Notes: generated by a model from the letters alone, not told the origin. 64,000 nt of DNA from an uncultured Bacteroidales bacterium (GCA_905233275.1 CAJODR010000003.1:1-64000); one strand, 5' to 3'; shown: positions 29,606-39,627, numbered from the stretch's first letter. A program made the numbers and translations.

Positions 29606-31201
29606 TCAATCAAAGATGTTCTGGCGGTCGAGGAAGCGGTAGCTGGAGGCTTCGGCGATGTGGCGGGGGAGGATGGGGCCGGGGGAGAGGGGAGAGCTGG
29701 TGCGGAGGGATTCTGCGGCAGCCTCGAGGTCGGCTATGGTTCTGGAAATCTTGATGATGCGGGTGAAGGCTCTGGCGGAAAGGCCGAGCGATTCGATCAG
29801 CTTCTCAAGCAACTTCTTGCACTCTTCCGACAGGGGACAGTGCTTCTCCAGGAGCGCATTGGGCATCTCCGAATTGGTATAGATGCCGTCACCGGCGAAT
29901 CTTTCCGTCTGAATCTTACGCGCAAGTGCAATGCGTTTGGCGACAGATGCGGAACTCTCGCCCTTGACCCTTTCCACCAGGGCGCCGGTCTCCACCGGAT
30001 GCATCCAGAGCTGGATATCGATACGGTCCATGATCGGCCCGGACAGGCGGCTGAGATAGGCGGCGCGCTGGCCGGGGGTGCAGGTGCAGCGTTCGCCTTC
30101 GCCATAATACCCGCATGGGCATGGATTTGAGGCGGCAATGAGCATGAAGGATGCCGGATACCTTATCTTGGCCTTGAGTCGTGAAATCACGACGAACCGG
30201 TCCTCCATCGGCCCCCGAAGCGCCTCCAGCGTTCTTTTAGGCGTTTCACAAAGCTCGTCAAGAAAGAGCACGCCGCCTTGCGCGAGTGAGACCTCACCGG
30301 GAAGAATGTTGTCGCCGCTGCCACCTCCGATGAGGGCGGGAATCGACGACGAATTGTGCGGCGAACGGAAAGGCCGCAGACGCATCAGCCCGTAGCGCGA
30401 AGCCTTCTTGCCGGCTACCGACCAGATTTTGCTGGCAGTGACAGCTTCCGACGTGGCAAGAGGCGGAAGAATGCCCGGTACTGCCTTGGCAATAGAACTC
30501 TTCCCGGAGCCTGGAGGACCGATAAGAATTGCATTGTGGCTACCTGCAGCAGCGATTTCTATTCCCCGCTTGGCGGAATCCTGGCCGATGATTTCCGCGA
30601 AATCCATGGCCCGTGGACCGGATTCCATCGCCTCTTTGAGGCATGCTTCGCCGTAGGCTGCGGTGTTCCAGATGAGGAGATCGGCGCTGTCATCGGGCTC
30701 GCTGAGGATGCGCAGTACGTCATCCAGCGTCTCTGCGCCATAGATGCGTAGACCGTGGAAGTCAATTGCTTCCAGGGCGGACTGGACCGGAAGAATGCAT
30801 CCCTCCAGCCCCGCCGAGAGGGCATAATCGGCAAAAGGAAGTGCTCCGGGCACCTCCCGTATCGAGCCGTCCAGGCCGAGTTCGCCCATAATAAGATACC
30901 GGTCCAGGCGGTTCAGTTGCCGCTGCTCTGTCGCCGCGATGACGCCGATGGCAATGGGGAGGTCATAGCCGCTCCCGTTCTTGTGCATGTCCGCGGGCGC
31001 CAGATTGATCACTATTTTCTTCCCCGGAATGCGGAATCCACGCGACTGAAGAGCAGTTACCGTCCTGAGTAAACTCTCCTTGACTGCCGCATCGGCCAGA
31101 CCCACGAGGTGGATTCCGATACCGGAAGACACGTCCACTTCAATCGTGACCGGGACCGCCTCAATCCCGATACATTTTGCAGAAATGATATCAATAAGCA
31201 T
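29606..31201 (-). CDS. comM: YifB/ComM family Mg-chelatase-like AAA ATPase
   Basis: IEVDVSSGIGIHLVGLADAAVKES, GPPGSGKSSIAKAVPGILPPL, FRSPHNSSSIPALIGGG, NPCPCGYYG; start refined to 31201. Confidence 0.93.
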   Translation of the reverse strand: MLIDIISAKCIGIEAVPVTIEVDVSSGIGIHLVGLADAAVKESLLRTVTALQSRGFRIPGKKIVINLAPADMHKNGSGYDLPIAIGVIAATEQRQLNRLDRYLIMGELGLDGSIREVPGALPFADYALSAGLEGCILPVQSALEAIDFHGLRIYGAETLDDVLRILSEPDDSADLLIWNTAAYGEACLKEAMESGPRAMDFAEIIGQDSAKRGIEIAAAGSHNAILIGPPGSGKSSIAKAVPGILPPLATSEAVTASKIWSVAGKKASRYGLMRLRPFRSPHNSSSIPALIGGGSGDNILPGEVSLAQGGVLFLDELCETPKRTLEALRGPMEDRFVVISRLKAKIRYPASFMLIAASNPCPCGYYGEGERCTCTPGQRAAYLSRLSGPIMDRIDIQLWMHPVETGALVERVKGESSASVAKRIALARKIQTERFAGDGIYTNSEMPNALLEKHCPLSEECKKLLEKLIESLGLSARAFTRIIKISRTIADLEAAAESLRTSSPLSPGPILPRHIAEASSYRFLDRQNIFD

Positions 31202-31221
31202 AAAAACCTTATCTTTGTAAT

Positions 31222-31647
31222 ATGAAACATCGTATTGTAATCCCAAGCCTTCAGGATATCGACACTGCCGCCGAGGCTTTTCTGGATGAGATTGACGGTC
31301 ACCGCATTATTGCGCTATATGCGCCCATGGGTGCAGGAAAGACCACTTTCACGACCGCCGTCTGCCGCCGTCTTGGGGTGAGGGAAGATGCCGTGAGTTC
31401 GCCCACTTTCGCGATTGTCAACGAATACCGGACTGCCGCGGGCGAGCCGCTCTATCACTTTGATTTCTACCGGATTTCAAAGCCGCAGGAAGCCCTGGAT
31501 ATCGGCCTTTACGAATACCTTGACAGCGGAGCCCTCTGCATGATGGAATGGGCCGAAAACATAGCAGACCTCCTTCCTGACGAGACTATCGTTGTTACGA
31601 TTACCGTTCTCCCTGACGAGAGCCGCGTCCTCACCTGGGAGGACTAA
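31222..31647 (+). CDS. tsaE: tRNA threonylcarbamoyladenosine biosynthesis ATPase TsaE
   Basis: IALYAPMGAGKTTFTTAVCRRLGV, VSSPTFAIVNEYR, YHFDFYRI. Confidence 0.93.
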   Translation: MKHRIVIPSLQDIDTAAEAFLDEIDGHRIIALYAPMGAGKTTFTTAVCRRLGVREDAVSSPTFAIVNEYRTAAGEPLYHFDFYRISKPQEALDIGLYEYLDSGALCMMEWAENIADLLPDETIVVTITVLPDESRVLTWED

Positions 31648-32891
31648 TGCACCACCCATACGCCCGTAAGCGGCCCGTTGATATTATACGGAGTAAACTC
31701 CCCGTCCACCCAAAGTCCGGACTCTGAATCTCTGGCATTCTCTCCGCTCAGCGCGAGATAAAGCTTTCCGTAACGCAGCAGTGCACAACGCCTTACCACA
31801 AAGCGTGATTCTTCTGGCAGCACCAGCGTCTTTTCATCTACCACCGCCTTGTCGGCGAATCCTTCCGTCGGCCCCGAAACAAACGCCATCCTGCCGCGCT
31901 CAAAGCAATATTCTCCGATAACCTCTCCCGGCGAATACTGTTTGAGCAGCCTGTCCCGGTCCCAAAGCAGCGCGGTGCTTCCATCGGGCTCCGAGTAAAA
32001 GCTGCTCCCGGCGATACGGAAATCCCCGTCCCCGGTCGGAAACAGCCTGCACCAGGACAGTGCGTTTTCGTAAGACCCTGGCGAATAAGTACTTCCGTCC
32101 ACTCTCACCTCCGGGAAAGCTTCTCCGCTGTAGCACATCACTGTCTTGCCGTCAATCACCCGGAGGTCGAACACCTTGTCTGCCAGTTCCGGAAGGCTAA
32201 TCGGATAGGTCTGGCCATCCTTCCACAGGAAGTATTCCCCTGGCCTGATCCCCCTCCAGCTTTTCTGGGGAATGTGGTAGAAAAACCAGATATGCTCATT
32301 CTCCGTCTGCAGCGCCCCGCTTGGAAACGAATGGCTGTCAGCCTCTTGCAGCAGAATTCCGTTGGGACTGGAAGCGATTTCTTCGCCGTTCTTCCGGAGT
32401 GTCCAGCCGTCGCCATCCCGGTTCTGCCCCAGGGTGACGATGTAATCTTCCGACATGGCGCAGAACCCCTTGAGACTCTCCCTTCCGGTAAAACGGAATA
32501 TCTCCTTTCCGTCCCTCATCACCACCGTTTCCGACTTCGTCGAATAATCAGTGTACAGGTGTCCCCAACATACCCGGTGCATATCCGGGTCGGGGCTGGT
32601 CAGATGGCTTTCCCCGACTGGAAGGCTGAGAATCTCTTCGCCATCGGCGAATAACAGGAGCTGCACTCCGTCGGCGCCGCTGTCCCTCACCCAGTCGATG
32701 CCGGCCGGATATGAGACAGCGGTAACATATACAGTGGTATCACGTCCCTTTTGCGGGACTGTTTCTTCCGGCGGAGTCACCGGGGTGCCTTTGAGGTGGT
32801 CATCCCTGCCGCTTGGCAGCCTGGAGTCGTCTCCGAACCATCCTTGGCAGGAGACGAGCGACAGTAGCAGGATTGGTATGCATCGTTTCAT
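31644..32891 (-). CDS. Lipoprotein of unknown function
   Basis: Lipobox MKRCIPILLLSLVSCQG; no recognised domain. Confidence 0.65.
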   Translation of the reverse strand: MKRCIPILLLSLVSCQGWFGDDSRLPSGRDDHLKGTPVTPPEETVPQKGRDTTVYVTAVSYPAGIDWVRDSGADGVQLLLFADGEEILSLPVGESHLTSPDPDMHRVCWGHLYTDYSTKSETVVMRDGKEIFRFTGRESLKGFCAMSEDYIVTLGQNRDGDGWTLRKNGEEIASSPNGILLQEADSHSFPSGALQTENEHIWFFYHIPQKSWRGIRPGEYFLWKDGQTYPISLPELADKVFDLRVIDGKTVMCYSGEAFPEVRVDGSTYSPGSYENALSWCRLFPTGDGDFRIAGSSFYSEPDGSTALLWDRDRLLKQYSPGEVIGEYCFERGRMAFVSGPTEGFADKAVVDEKTLVLPEESRFVVRRCALLRYGKLYLALSGENARDSESGLWVDGEFTPYNINGPLTGVWVVH

Positions 32892-32926
32892 TGCGCGAAT
32901 ATTTTGCGGCAATGATACGACAAAAT

Positions 32927-32951
32927 AACCGCCTGTTGGAAAAAGGCGGTT
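32927..32951 (-). terminator. Hairpin downstream of the 33010-34248 gene
   Basis: AACCGCCT-N9-AGGCGGTT perfect 8-bp stem; on the minus strand followed by ATTTTG. Confidence 0.5.
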
Positions 32952-33009
32952 GTTTCATAATAAAATAGTGTGTTTCTTTATAAAATGTCGTGTTTCAAAC
33001 ACGGCTGTC

Positions 33010-34248
33010 CTAGAATCCGAGCCTGATACCGAGCGTGAGACTGACCTGAAGGGGCTGCTGTGTGCGTATGCTCTTGGGCTGGTCGCAGTCGAAGAAGTAG
33101 CGTACGTCGGGCTGGGCGAAGAGCATCCACTGCGGCTTGGACTGCGAAGGGGAAAGGCGGTACTGGACACCGAGGCCCGCTCCTGCGGAAAGCTGCAATC
33201 CGTCGGCCTTGGGATGCCAGTAAGCGTAGTCGTTGCCGTCCGGGATGCGGAAGCGGTTGTCTACGCATTTTTCAGCCGTGGCGCCGGCGAATACGTATGT
33301 GCCGAAACGCTCACCGCGGAGTACGTCAACGTAGAAGTTGAGGGGCACGCCGATATACTGCTGTGTATTGGTAATTTCACCATCCAGTTCCCGGGTTTGC
33401 ACTCCGTCTGTGAATTCAAGGTACTGACCCTCGAATTTGCGGGAGAGGCGAGTGTACTCAATGCCGGTACCGATGCCGAAACGCTTTGAAGGGCCGAATG
33501 AGAAACGGATACCGATACCCGCTGTCACAGGAAGGGCGTACTCCGAATCACCGGGAGCCTCGCGTACCATGGTGCTGGTGGGCCTGCCGGGTGCTCTCAT
33601 CGGAGGAATGAATGGCCCGGGCTTGCCGCCGTAAGATGAATTGGACGAAAAGTCGACGGAGAGGAGGCTGTGACGCCAGGGTGTGCTCTCCGTAACCACC
33701 AGCCCCTTGAAGGGATCCACAATTTCAAAATGGGGAGTCTCGCCCGATACCGGGGAGACCTCTGAAGTCTCGGAGGGAAAGGTCTCAGCAGGAGTTTGGG
33801 GAGATTCTGGCATAGGCTCGAAAGCGGTGTCCGAGGCTGTCTCTGCGCTGATCTCCTGTGTGGGAACAGACTTCCGTGGCGCGGGGCGGCCAGGGCGCTT
33901 TGCCGGCTCGGTCATCATGGCGAGGACCGGTGCCTCTCCCTCGGGCTCAACAAGAGCCACGACCGGCTCTTCTGCTACCGTCTCTACGGTTTCGGGTACA
34001 GAAGCGGCCACGAGTGTCGGAGCCACGGAATCTACGGGAACGGAAGGAGCCCTGAGGCCGAAGAATACGCCGGCGACGACGGCTGCCGCAGCAGCGGCGA
34101 CGGCTACATAACGCCACAGGGGGAATGGTTTCGCGGTCTTGCCGAGGGCTGCACTGACGGCCGTCCACGCGCCTTCGGGCACCTCTGCCTCGGCGTTTTC
34201 GACAAGCGATCTTATTTCAAGATCGAATATGTCATTATCGGTCGTCAT
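33010..34248 (-). CDS. TM-anchored protein with C-terminal outer-membrane beta-barrel domain; putative anti-sigma partner
   Basis: Cytoplasmic-like N-terminus MTTDNDIFDLEIRSLVENAEAEVPEGAWTAVSAAL, one TM YVAVAAAAAAVVAGVFFGL, Pro-rich linker, barrel ending in GIRLGF; 1-nt overlap with ECF sigma gene. Confidence 0.7.
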   Translation of the reverse strand: MTTDNDIFDLEIRSLVENAEAEVPEGAWTAVSAALGKTAKPFPLWRYVAVAAAAAAVVAGVFFGLRAPSVPVDSVAPTLVAASVPETVETVAEEPVVALVEPEGEAPVLAMMTEPAKRPGRPAPRKSVPTQEISAETASDTAFEPMPESPQTPAETFPSETSEVSPVSGETPHFEIVDPFKGLVVTESTPWRHSLLSVDFSSNSSYGGKPGPFIPPMRAPGRPTSTMVREAPGDSEYALPVTAGIGIRFSFGPSKRFGIGTGIEYTRLSRKFEGQYLEFTDGVQTRELDGEITNTQQYIGVPLNFYVDVLRGERFGTYVFAGATAEKCVDNRFRIPDGNDYAYWHPKADGLQLSAGAGLGVQYRLSPSQSKPQWMLFAQPDVRYFFDCDQPKSIRTQQPLQVSLTLGIRLGF

Positions 34249-34787
34249 TACAATTCACTTAATTTATCTTTCAACATTGAGCGTGCCCTGAGAAGCTGTG
34301 AACGCGAGGTGGCTTCACTGATACCGAGGGACTCGGCGATCTCTTTGTGCGAATAGCCTTCCACCACGTACATATTGAAAACGGTGCGGAACCCGGGAGG
34401 CAGTCCTGAGATTAGTCGCAGGATATCGTCCTTGCCCATCTTCTGGACCGGGGACTCATCGGGGGACGAGAGGGATCTCGCCTCCTCGAGGTCGTCGCTG
34501 AGCTTGAGTGCGTCCGTTTTTCTGAGGTACATCAGCGCAGTGTTGACAAATATCTTTCGGGCCCAACCCTCGAAAGAGCCCTCCCCGCTGAAGGTGTCAA
34601 GCTTGGAAAACAGGGTGATGAAACCCTCCTGGAGGAGGTCCTTTGCTGTTTCCCTGTCACCCCCGTAGCGGAGGCATACAGCCGACATCATGGGCGCAAG
34701 CGCGTCGAACAGGGCCTTTTCGGCCTTGCGGTCGCCACGTTTGCACTTCCTTATTAAAAGATGCAAATTCTCGTCGGAATGTTGCAT
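34248..34787 (-). CDS. ECF-type RNA polymerase sigma-70 factor
   Basis: CKRGDRKAEKALFDALAPMM, YGGDRETAKDLLQEGFITLFSKLDTF, YVVEGYSHKEIAESLGISEATSRSQLLRAR. Confidence 0.93.
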   Translation of the reverse strand: MQHSDENLHLLIRKCKRGDRKAEKALFDALAPMMSAVCLRYGGDRETAKDLLQEGFITLFSKLDTFSGEGSFEGWARKIFVNTALMYLRKTDALKLSDDLEEARSLSSPDESPVQKMGKDDILRLISGLPPGFRTVFNMYVVEGYSHKEIAESLGISEATSRSQLLRARSMLKDKLSEL

Positions 34788-34869
34788 AGGAGGTCAAAAA
34801 AACGGTACGTGCACAAATTTCGATAAAAATTTCCACATTTTGTACTATTTTTGCAAATATGTACCTGCC

Positions 34870-36576
34870 ATGCAGAAATTAAAAACAATCATAATAATCC
34901 ACCTGCTGCTGTTTTCTTGCACCCTGGCCCTGTCCCAGACCAAAAATGTCGACCGCCGGGCCCTCCTTGAAAACAAGCTCATAGCAGCTGTCACCGACTA
35001 CACCACCGGCGAAATAGCCGCCGCCACCAAAGCCTTCACCGCCATTGTCACGGAGGATCCATCCATGGACGCCGCGTGGTACTATCTCTCGCAGTGCCAA
35101 TTCTCCAATCGCCTGATAGCCAAGGCCCGTGAATCTCTCGCCAATGCCGTCAGGCTTGCTCCGGACAACTACTGGTACCGTGACCGCCAGGCTCTTATGG
35201 AGCTGTATCTCGGCAATAATAATGAAGCCATCTCCCTCTACGAGCAGATGCGAAAGGACTTCCCGTCCCAGCCGGAAATTCTCTATACTCTCGCCAATGC
35301 ATACATGCGCTCAGGCCGTCTGGATGAAGCGGTCGCCGTCATGGACGACATAGACCGCGAATTCGGCCGCAGCGAAGGCGTCGCCAGGACCCGCTACGAG
35401 CTCCTGATGAATCTCGACCGCGCCGAAGACGCCCTCGAGACCCTTCGCCAGTACAACGACCAGTTCGCCTCCCCTGATATCCTGTCCATGATGGCCGAGC
35501 ACTACGGCATGCTGGGCAACGACACCCTCTCTGTGGCCTGCTACAAGGAAGCGATCAGCCTCCAGGGCGATTTCCTGCCGGCTCTCATCGGGCTGGCGGA
35601 GACATACCGCAACTTCGGGCGCGATGACGAATTCTTCGCCCTTTCCGGCGAGCTTGTAAGCGGCGAGGCCCTCCAGCCGGAGGCCCGGCGAATGTTCCTG
35701 AAAGACCTCTCGGAAAACCAGACCTACTACGTCCGCCGCAATCTCCCGAGGGTCGATTCCCTGATGGTCAAGGCCGTGGAGGCAGCTCCCGCCGATTCGG
35801 CGATAGCCAGAACTGCCGGCTTCTATTTCGCCCGGAGCGGCAATATGGACAAGTCCGCGGAGATATTCCATTCGATAGCGGAAGCGTATCCCCAGGACAG
35901 CCTGGCGGCAAGGACGGACATCGAGGTCCTCATCGTCCAGGAGAAGTGGAAAGAGGCCTCCGCCGCAGCTGCAGACGCCTTCCGGCGAATGCCCGACAAG
36001 CATTTCTTCCTGGAAATGAAGAATTATGCGGACTACAAGATCAAGGATTACGACGCCCTTATCGCCAATGCCGAGATCATGCTGTCGTCACCGGATGTGG
36101 CAGACAGGGTGAGCGCATATTCCTCGATAGGGGACATATATCATGAGAAGGGGGACGACAAGAAGGCGTTCGCGGCGTATGAAAAGGCGCTGAAGCTCGA
36201 TCCTGGCTACGTCCCGGTGCTCAACAACTACGCCTACTACCTCTCGGTTAAAGGCAAGAATCTCAAAAAGGCCTACACCATGTCCAAGAAGACGGTAGAG
36301 GCAGAGCCGGACAACGCCACCTATCTCGACACATTCGCCTGGATCCTGCACCTACAGAGCAAGGATTTCGAGGCCAAACCCCATCTGAAGCACGCGATGC
36401 TCTACGGAGGCAAGGACAGCGCCGTGATTCTCGACCATTATGCCGAAGTCCTCTACGCCCTCGGCGAATACGAAATGGCCCGCCTCTACTGGGACCAGGC
36501 GAAGGCCAAGAACGACGGAGAGATCCCTGATCTCGAAGAAAGGGTCGCGGCCCGTCTCGCCGCCGCAGGCCTATGA
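34870..36576 (+). CDS. Secreted TPR-repeat protein
   Basis: Multiple TPR units; signal peptide MQKLKTIIIIHLLLFSCTLALSQ; start refined to 34870. Confidence 0.85.
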   Translation: MQKLKTIIIIHLLLFSCTLALSQTKNVDRRALLENKLIAAVTDYTTGEIAAATKAFTAIVTEDPSMDAAWYYLSQCQFSNRLIAKARESLANAVRLAPDNYWYRDRQALMELYLGNNNEAISLYEQMRKDFPSQPEILYTLANAYMRSGRLDEAVAVMDDIDREFGRSEGVARTRYELLMNLDRAEDALETLRQYNDQFASPDILSMMAEHYGMLGNDTLSVACYKEAISLQGDFLPALIGLAETYRNFGRDDEFFALSGELVSGEALQPEARRMFLKDLSENQTYYVRRNLPRVDSLMVKAVEAAPADSAIARTAGFYFARSGNMDKSAEIFHSIAEAYPQDSLAARTDIEVLIVQEKWKEASAAAADAFRRMPDKHFFLEMKNYADYKIKDYDALIANAEIMLSSPDVADRVSAYSSIGDIYHEKGDDKKAFAAYEKALKLDPGYVPVLNNYAYYLSVKGKNLKKAYTMSKKTVEAEPDNATYLDTFAWILHLQSKDFEAKPHLKHAMLYGGKDSAVILDHYAEVLYALGEYEMARLYWDQAKAKNDGEIPDLEERVAARLAAAGL

Positions 36577-37760
36577 GACACCTTCTCACGGTAATGCTTT
36601 TCGCGGTGGCCACGACGCTTCCGCTTCTCTCACAGACGCGTACCCAGCGTCAGAAGGAGGCCCGTTACCGTGAGGAGATAGCTGTGATCCAGAAGGAAAT
36701 CAAGGCCGTGGAGGCATCCGGCAAGGATGCGTCATCACGCCTCTCTCTCATTGCCACTGAAATAGAGCTCCGCGAAAAGCTCCTCTCCGAAATCAACCTT
36801 CAGATAGATTCCGTGACCGAGGCTATCGCAGTCAAGGAAGATGGCGTCCAGGCCATGCAGGAGCATTACGACGACCTCCTGAGGCATTTCAACGGGGTGA
36901 TCAAGTCGGCCTACAGGGTCCGCAATTCGAAAAACTGGATGCTGAGCGCCCTGTCAGGCAGTTCACCGGTCGCCATCTCGCGCAGGATAGCGATGCTCCG
37001 GCGCCTTTCGGAGTCGCTCAGGACTTCGGGCATTGAGACTCGTGACGCCAGGCTGAGGCTTGAGGCGGAAAAAGATTCGCTCGCGCTGATGAAAACGGGG
37101 CTCGAGGCCGCCAGGGAGGAGAAGGCACGCGAGGCCGGCGACCTTCGCCAAAAGCGCGCGGAAGAGGAAAAACTCCTTGAAAGCCTCAAAAAGGACAAGG
37201 CCGCCTACGAGGCTTCACTCAGGAAAAAGCAGTCGGAGCTCGCCGCCCTCGAAAAGGAGATTGAAAAGGCCATCAGGGCGTCTTCGACAGCCAGGTCGAC
37301 CACTTCTTCCAGGGTGACAGACAACACTGCGGATGCGTCGCTCGCGTCATCATTCGAAAGAAACAAGGGCAAGCTGCCATGGCCCGTCAGGGGCACAGTA
37401 TGTGAGAAGTTCGGCACCCACCGCGACCCGGTGAGCGGAGGTACATATAATATTAATGGTGTGGAGCTGGTGACGCAGCCTTCCGCCGGGGTGACGGCGG
37501 TATTCGACGGAGTCGTAGACAGGGTCCTCTATATGGAAAAGTTCCAGAATCTGGTCATCATCCGGCACGGGGGCTATTACACCATGTACTGCAAGATGGG
37601 CAGCGTCTCGGTCAAGGAAGGTGACAAAGTGAAAACGGGCCAGGCCATCGGCACCGTAGGTACGGCTGGAGGCGAGACCCGTTTCCATTTCGAGGTCTGG
37701 AAGGGGAGCAGCTCAGGCAATCACGAGGCCCTGGACCCTTCGCTTTGGCTCAAACGCTAG
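36573..37760 (+). CDS. Murein hydrolase activator EnvC-like, coiled coil plus M23 peptidase domain
   Basis: Long N-terminal coiled coil; GKLPWPVRGTVCEKFGTHRDPVSG...GGETRFHFEVWKG. Confidence 0.9.
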   Translation: MRHLLTVMLFAVATTLPLLSQTRTQRQKEARYREEIAVIQKEIKAVEASGKDASSRLSLIATEIELREKLLSEINLQIDSVTEAIAVKEDGVQAMQEHYDDLLRHFNGVIKSAYRVRNSKNWMLSALSGSSPVAISRRIAMLRRLSESLRTSGIETRDARLRLEAEKDSLALMKTGLEAAREEKAREAGDLRQKRAEEEKLLESLKKDKAAYEASLRKKQSELAALEKEIEKAIRASSTARSTTSSRVTDNTADASLASSFERNKGKLPWPVRGTVCEKFGTHRDPVSGGTYNINGVELVTQPSAGVTAVFDGVVDRVLYMEKFQNLVIIRHGGYYTMYCKMGSVSVKEGDKVKTGQAIGTVGTAGGETRFHFEVWKGSSSGNHEALDPSLWLKR

Positions 37761-38743
37761 AGATTGGGGTTGAGCTTGTGCCATTCCGCGATCGGCGGAA
37801 TGATGCCGAGGGAGATGATCTCGTCCCTCATTTCACAAAGGTGCTTGTATGATGCGTCGAGCGCGGCGATCTCTTCCGGTGTGCCGGTCGGGAGCTTATA
37901 ATGTACGCCGGTGGCATCAATGACGGTCGGCATGGCCATCATGACGTGTGCGTATTTGCCCCTCTTGACATAAGTGCCTGCAGGCCAGGTGAAGGGCTCA
38001 CCGCCCATGGAGGCTTCGATCATCTTGACCGAATTGTATGAAGGGCTCTGGAAGGAGCTGCGGCCGCGGTATTCGATGATCTTGGATCCGCCCTGGATGG
38101 TCTCTTCCTTGATGGCTTCGAAGTGCTCGGGCGAAAGATTCATCTCCGAAAGCGGCTTGCCGTCGATCTTTACATTGGAGGCGAATACTGCCATGGCCTC
38201 GCCGTGTCCGCCATAAGTGTGCGCGCCGGTGACTTTGTACTGCGGTACGCCGAATTCTTCCGCGAGGGCGGTCTGGAGGCGGGTGCTGTCGAGGGCCGCG
38301 AGGGTGGTCACCTGTTCGGGCTTGAGGCCTGAATGGAGAAGGACAACGAGACCTGTGAGGTCAGCAGGATTGAAGATGACGACTATGTGCTTGACGTCAG
38401 GGCAGTAGGCTGCGACGTTTTTGCCGAATTCCTCAGCGATTTCGCAGTTGCCTTTGAGGAGGTCTTCGCGGGTCATGCCTGCCTTGCGGGGTGCTCCGCC
38501 CGAGGATACGATATACTTGGCATCCTTGAATGCGGTGGCGGCGTCGGCTGTCCACGAAAGGTTGACATCGGGGAATGCGCAGTGGTTCATCTCGGCCACG
38601 ACGCCCCTGAGGCCGTGCTCGTAGATGTCGTAAAGGCATATGTTGCTGGAGAGCCCCAGCATCATCGCGGTCTGTGCCATGTTGGAGCCGATCATTCCGG
38701 CGGCGCCCACGATGAGGAGTTTTTCGTCTGTGAGGAATTTCAT
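37757..38743 (-). CDS. mdh: Malate dehydrogenase
   Basis: KLLIVGAAGMIGSNMAQTAMMLGL, VSSGGAPRKAGMTREDLLKGN, TLAALDSTRLQTALAEEFGV; start refined. Confidence 0.88.
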   Translation of the reverse strand: MKFLTDEKLLIVGAAGMIGSNMAQTAMMLGLSSNICLYDIYEHGLRGVVAEMNHCAFPDVNLSWTADAATAFKDAKYIVSSGGAPRKAGMTREDLLKGNCEIAEEFGKNVAAYCPDVKHIVVIFNPADLTGLVVLLHSGLKPEQVTTLAALDSTRLQTALAEEFGVPQYKVTGAHTYGGHGEAMAVFASNVKIDGKPLSEMNLSPEHFEAIKEETIQGGSKIIEYRGRSSFQSPSYNSVKMIEASMGGEPFTWPAGTYVKRGKYAHVMMAMPTVIDATGVHYKLPTGTPEEIAALDASYKHLCEMRDEIISLGIIPPIAEWHKLNPNL

Positions 38744-38780
38744 ATCGGGTGGTTTTTTGTGTCTGTTCCAAAAAAAGCAT

Positions 38781-38810
38781 TGCAAAGATAATAAAAATCA
38801 GTATATTTGC
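38781..38810 (+). promoter_or_regulatory. Bacteroidales-type promoter upstream of a 38-codon ORF and the PPTase gene
   Basis: TTG 38781-38783, 19-nt spacer, TATATTTG 38803-38810. Confidence 0.6.
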
Positions 38811-38834
38811 AGCGCTAAATTGTTATGAATTTGT

Positions 38835-38951
38835 ATGGAGCCTCCCAGTTCTGTCATATCCGTAAACCAAAATTCTCCGGTCTCCGCTTCGGATGACCCT
38901 TTATCGGCACTGCAAAACACTCAAGAGTTCCTCCGCGACCTTCACATGTAA
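38835..38951 (+). CDS. Candidate 38-aa small protein
   Basis: ATG-to-TAA ORF MEPPSSVISVNQNSPVSASDDPLSALQNTQEFLRDLHM about 25 nt downstream of a promoter-like motif; absent from the supplied ORF track (short). Confidence 0.35.
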   Translation: MEPPSSVISVNQNSPVSASDDPLSALQNTQEFLRDLHM

Positions 38952-38991
38952 GTTCGCGGCCGTTCCGTCGTTCATACGAAACAAATACTAA

Positions 38992-39627
38992 ATGGCACTA
39001 TATTTAAAGAAAAAACTCGACAACAAAGCCACCATCGGCGTGTGGCAAATCACTGAAACGGAAGAGGAGCTCCTCGCGCTGAGTTCCATCCCTTCCGACG
39101 AGATGGAGGAAATTTCCTTCATCAAGAGCGAATCCATGCGCAAGCAGCGCCTCGCAGTCAGGGCGCTCCTCGGAGAACTCTTCGAAGAGAAAGTCTACCT
39201 CAGCCACCACGACAACGGCAAACCCTATATCGAGAACGATCCGGTCAACATCTCGATCACTCATACTGAAAAGTATGTCGCCGTGATCCTCCACGACACG
39301 GAAGATGTCGGCATCGATCTCGAATCGCTGGACCGCGACTTCTCCGCAGTCGAAAAGAAAGCCCTCTCTGAAGAGGAGATCGACGACCTCGACGACGAAA
39401 AGCGCAATACCCAGCTCGCCATCTACTGGTGCGCCAAGGAGGCCATCTTCAAGAGAGTCTCCGTCTACAACGTCGATTTCGCCGAGCAGATCGAGGTCGA
39501 GCGCTTCCGTCCCCGCGGCGAGGGCGAACTCGAAGCCACCTTCATCGACAAGGATGGAGACGAGGAAGAATTCGAGCTCGAATACATCACTTTTGACCGT
39601 CACGTACTGGTCTGGCTGGTCGGTTAG
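38992..39627 (+). CDS. 4'-phosphopantetheinyl transferase superfamily protein
   Basis: VNISITHTEKYVAVILHDTEDVGIDLE, AIYWCAKEAIFKR. Confidence 0.9.
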   Translation: MALYLKKKLDNKATIGVWQITETEEELLALSSIPSDEMEEISFIKSESMRKQRLAVRALLGELFEEKVYLSHHDNGKPYIENDPVNISITHTEKYVAVILHDTEDVGIDLESLDRDFSAVEKKALSEEEIDDLDDEKRNTQLAIYWCAKEAIFKRVSVYNVDFAEQIEVERFRPRGEGELEATFIDKDGDEEEFELEYITFDRHVLVWLVG

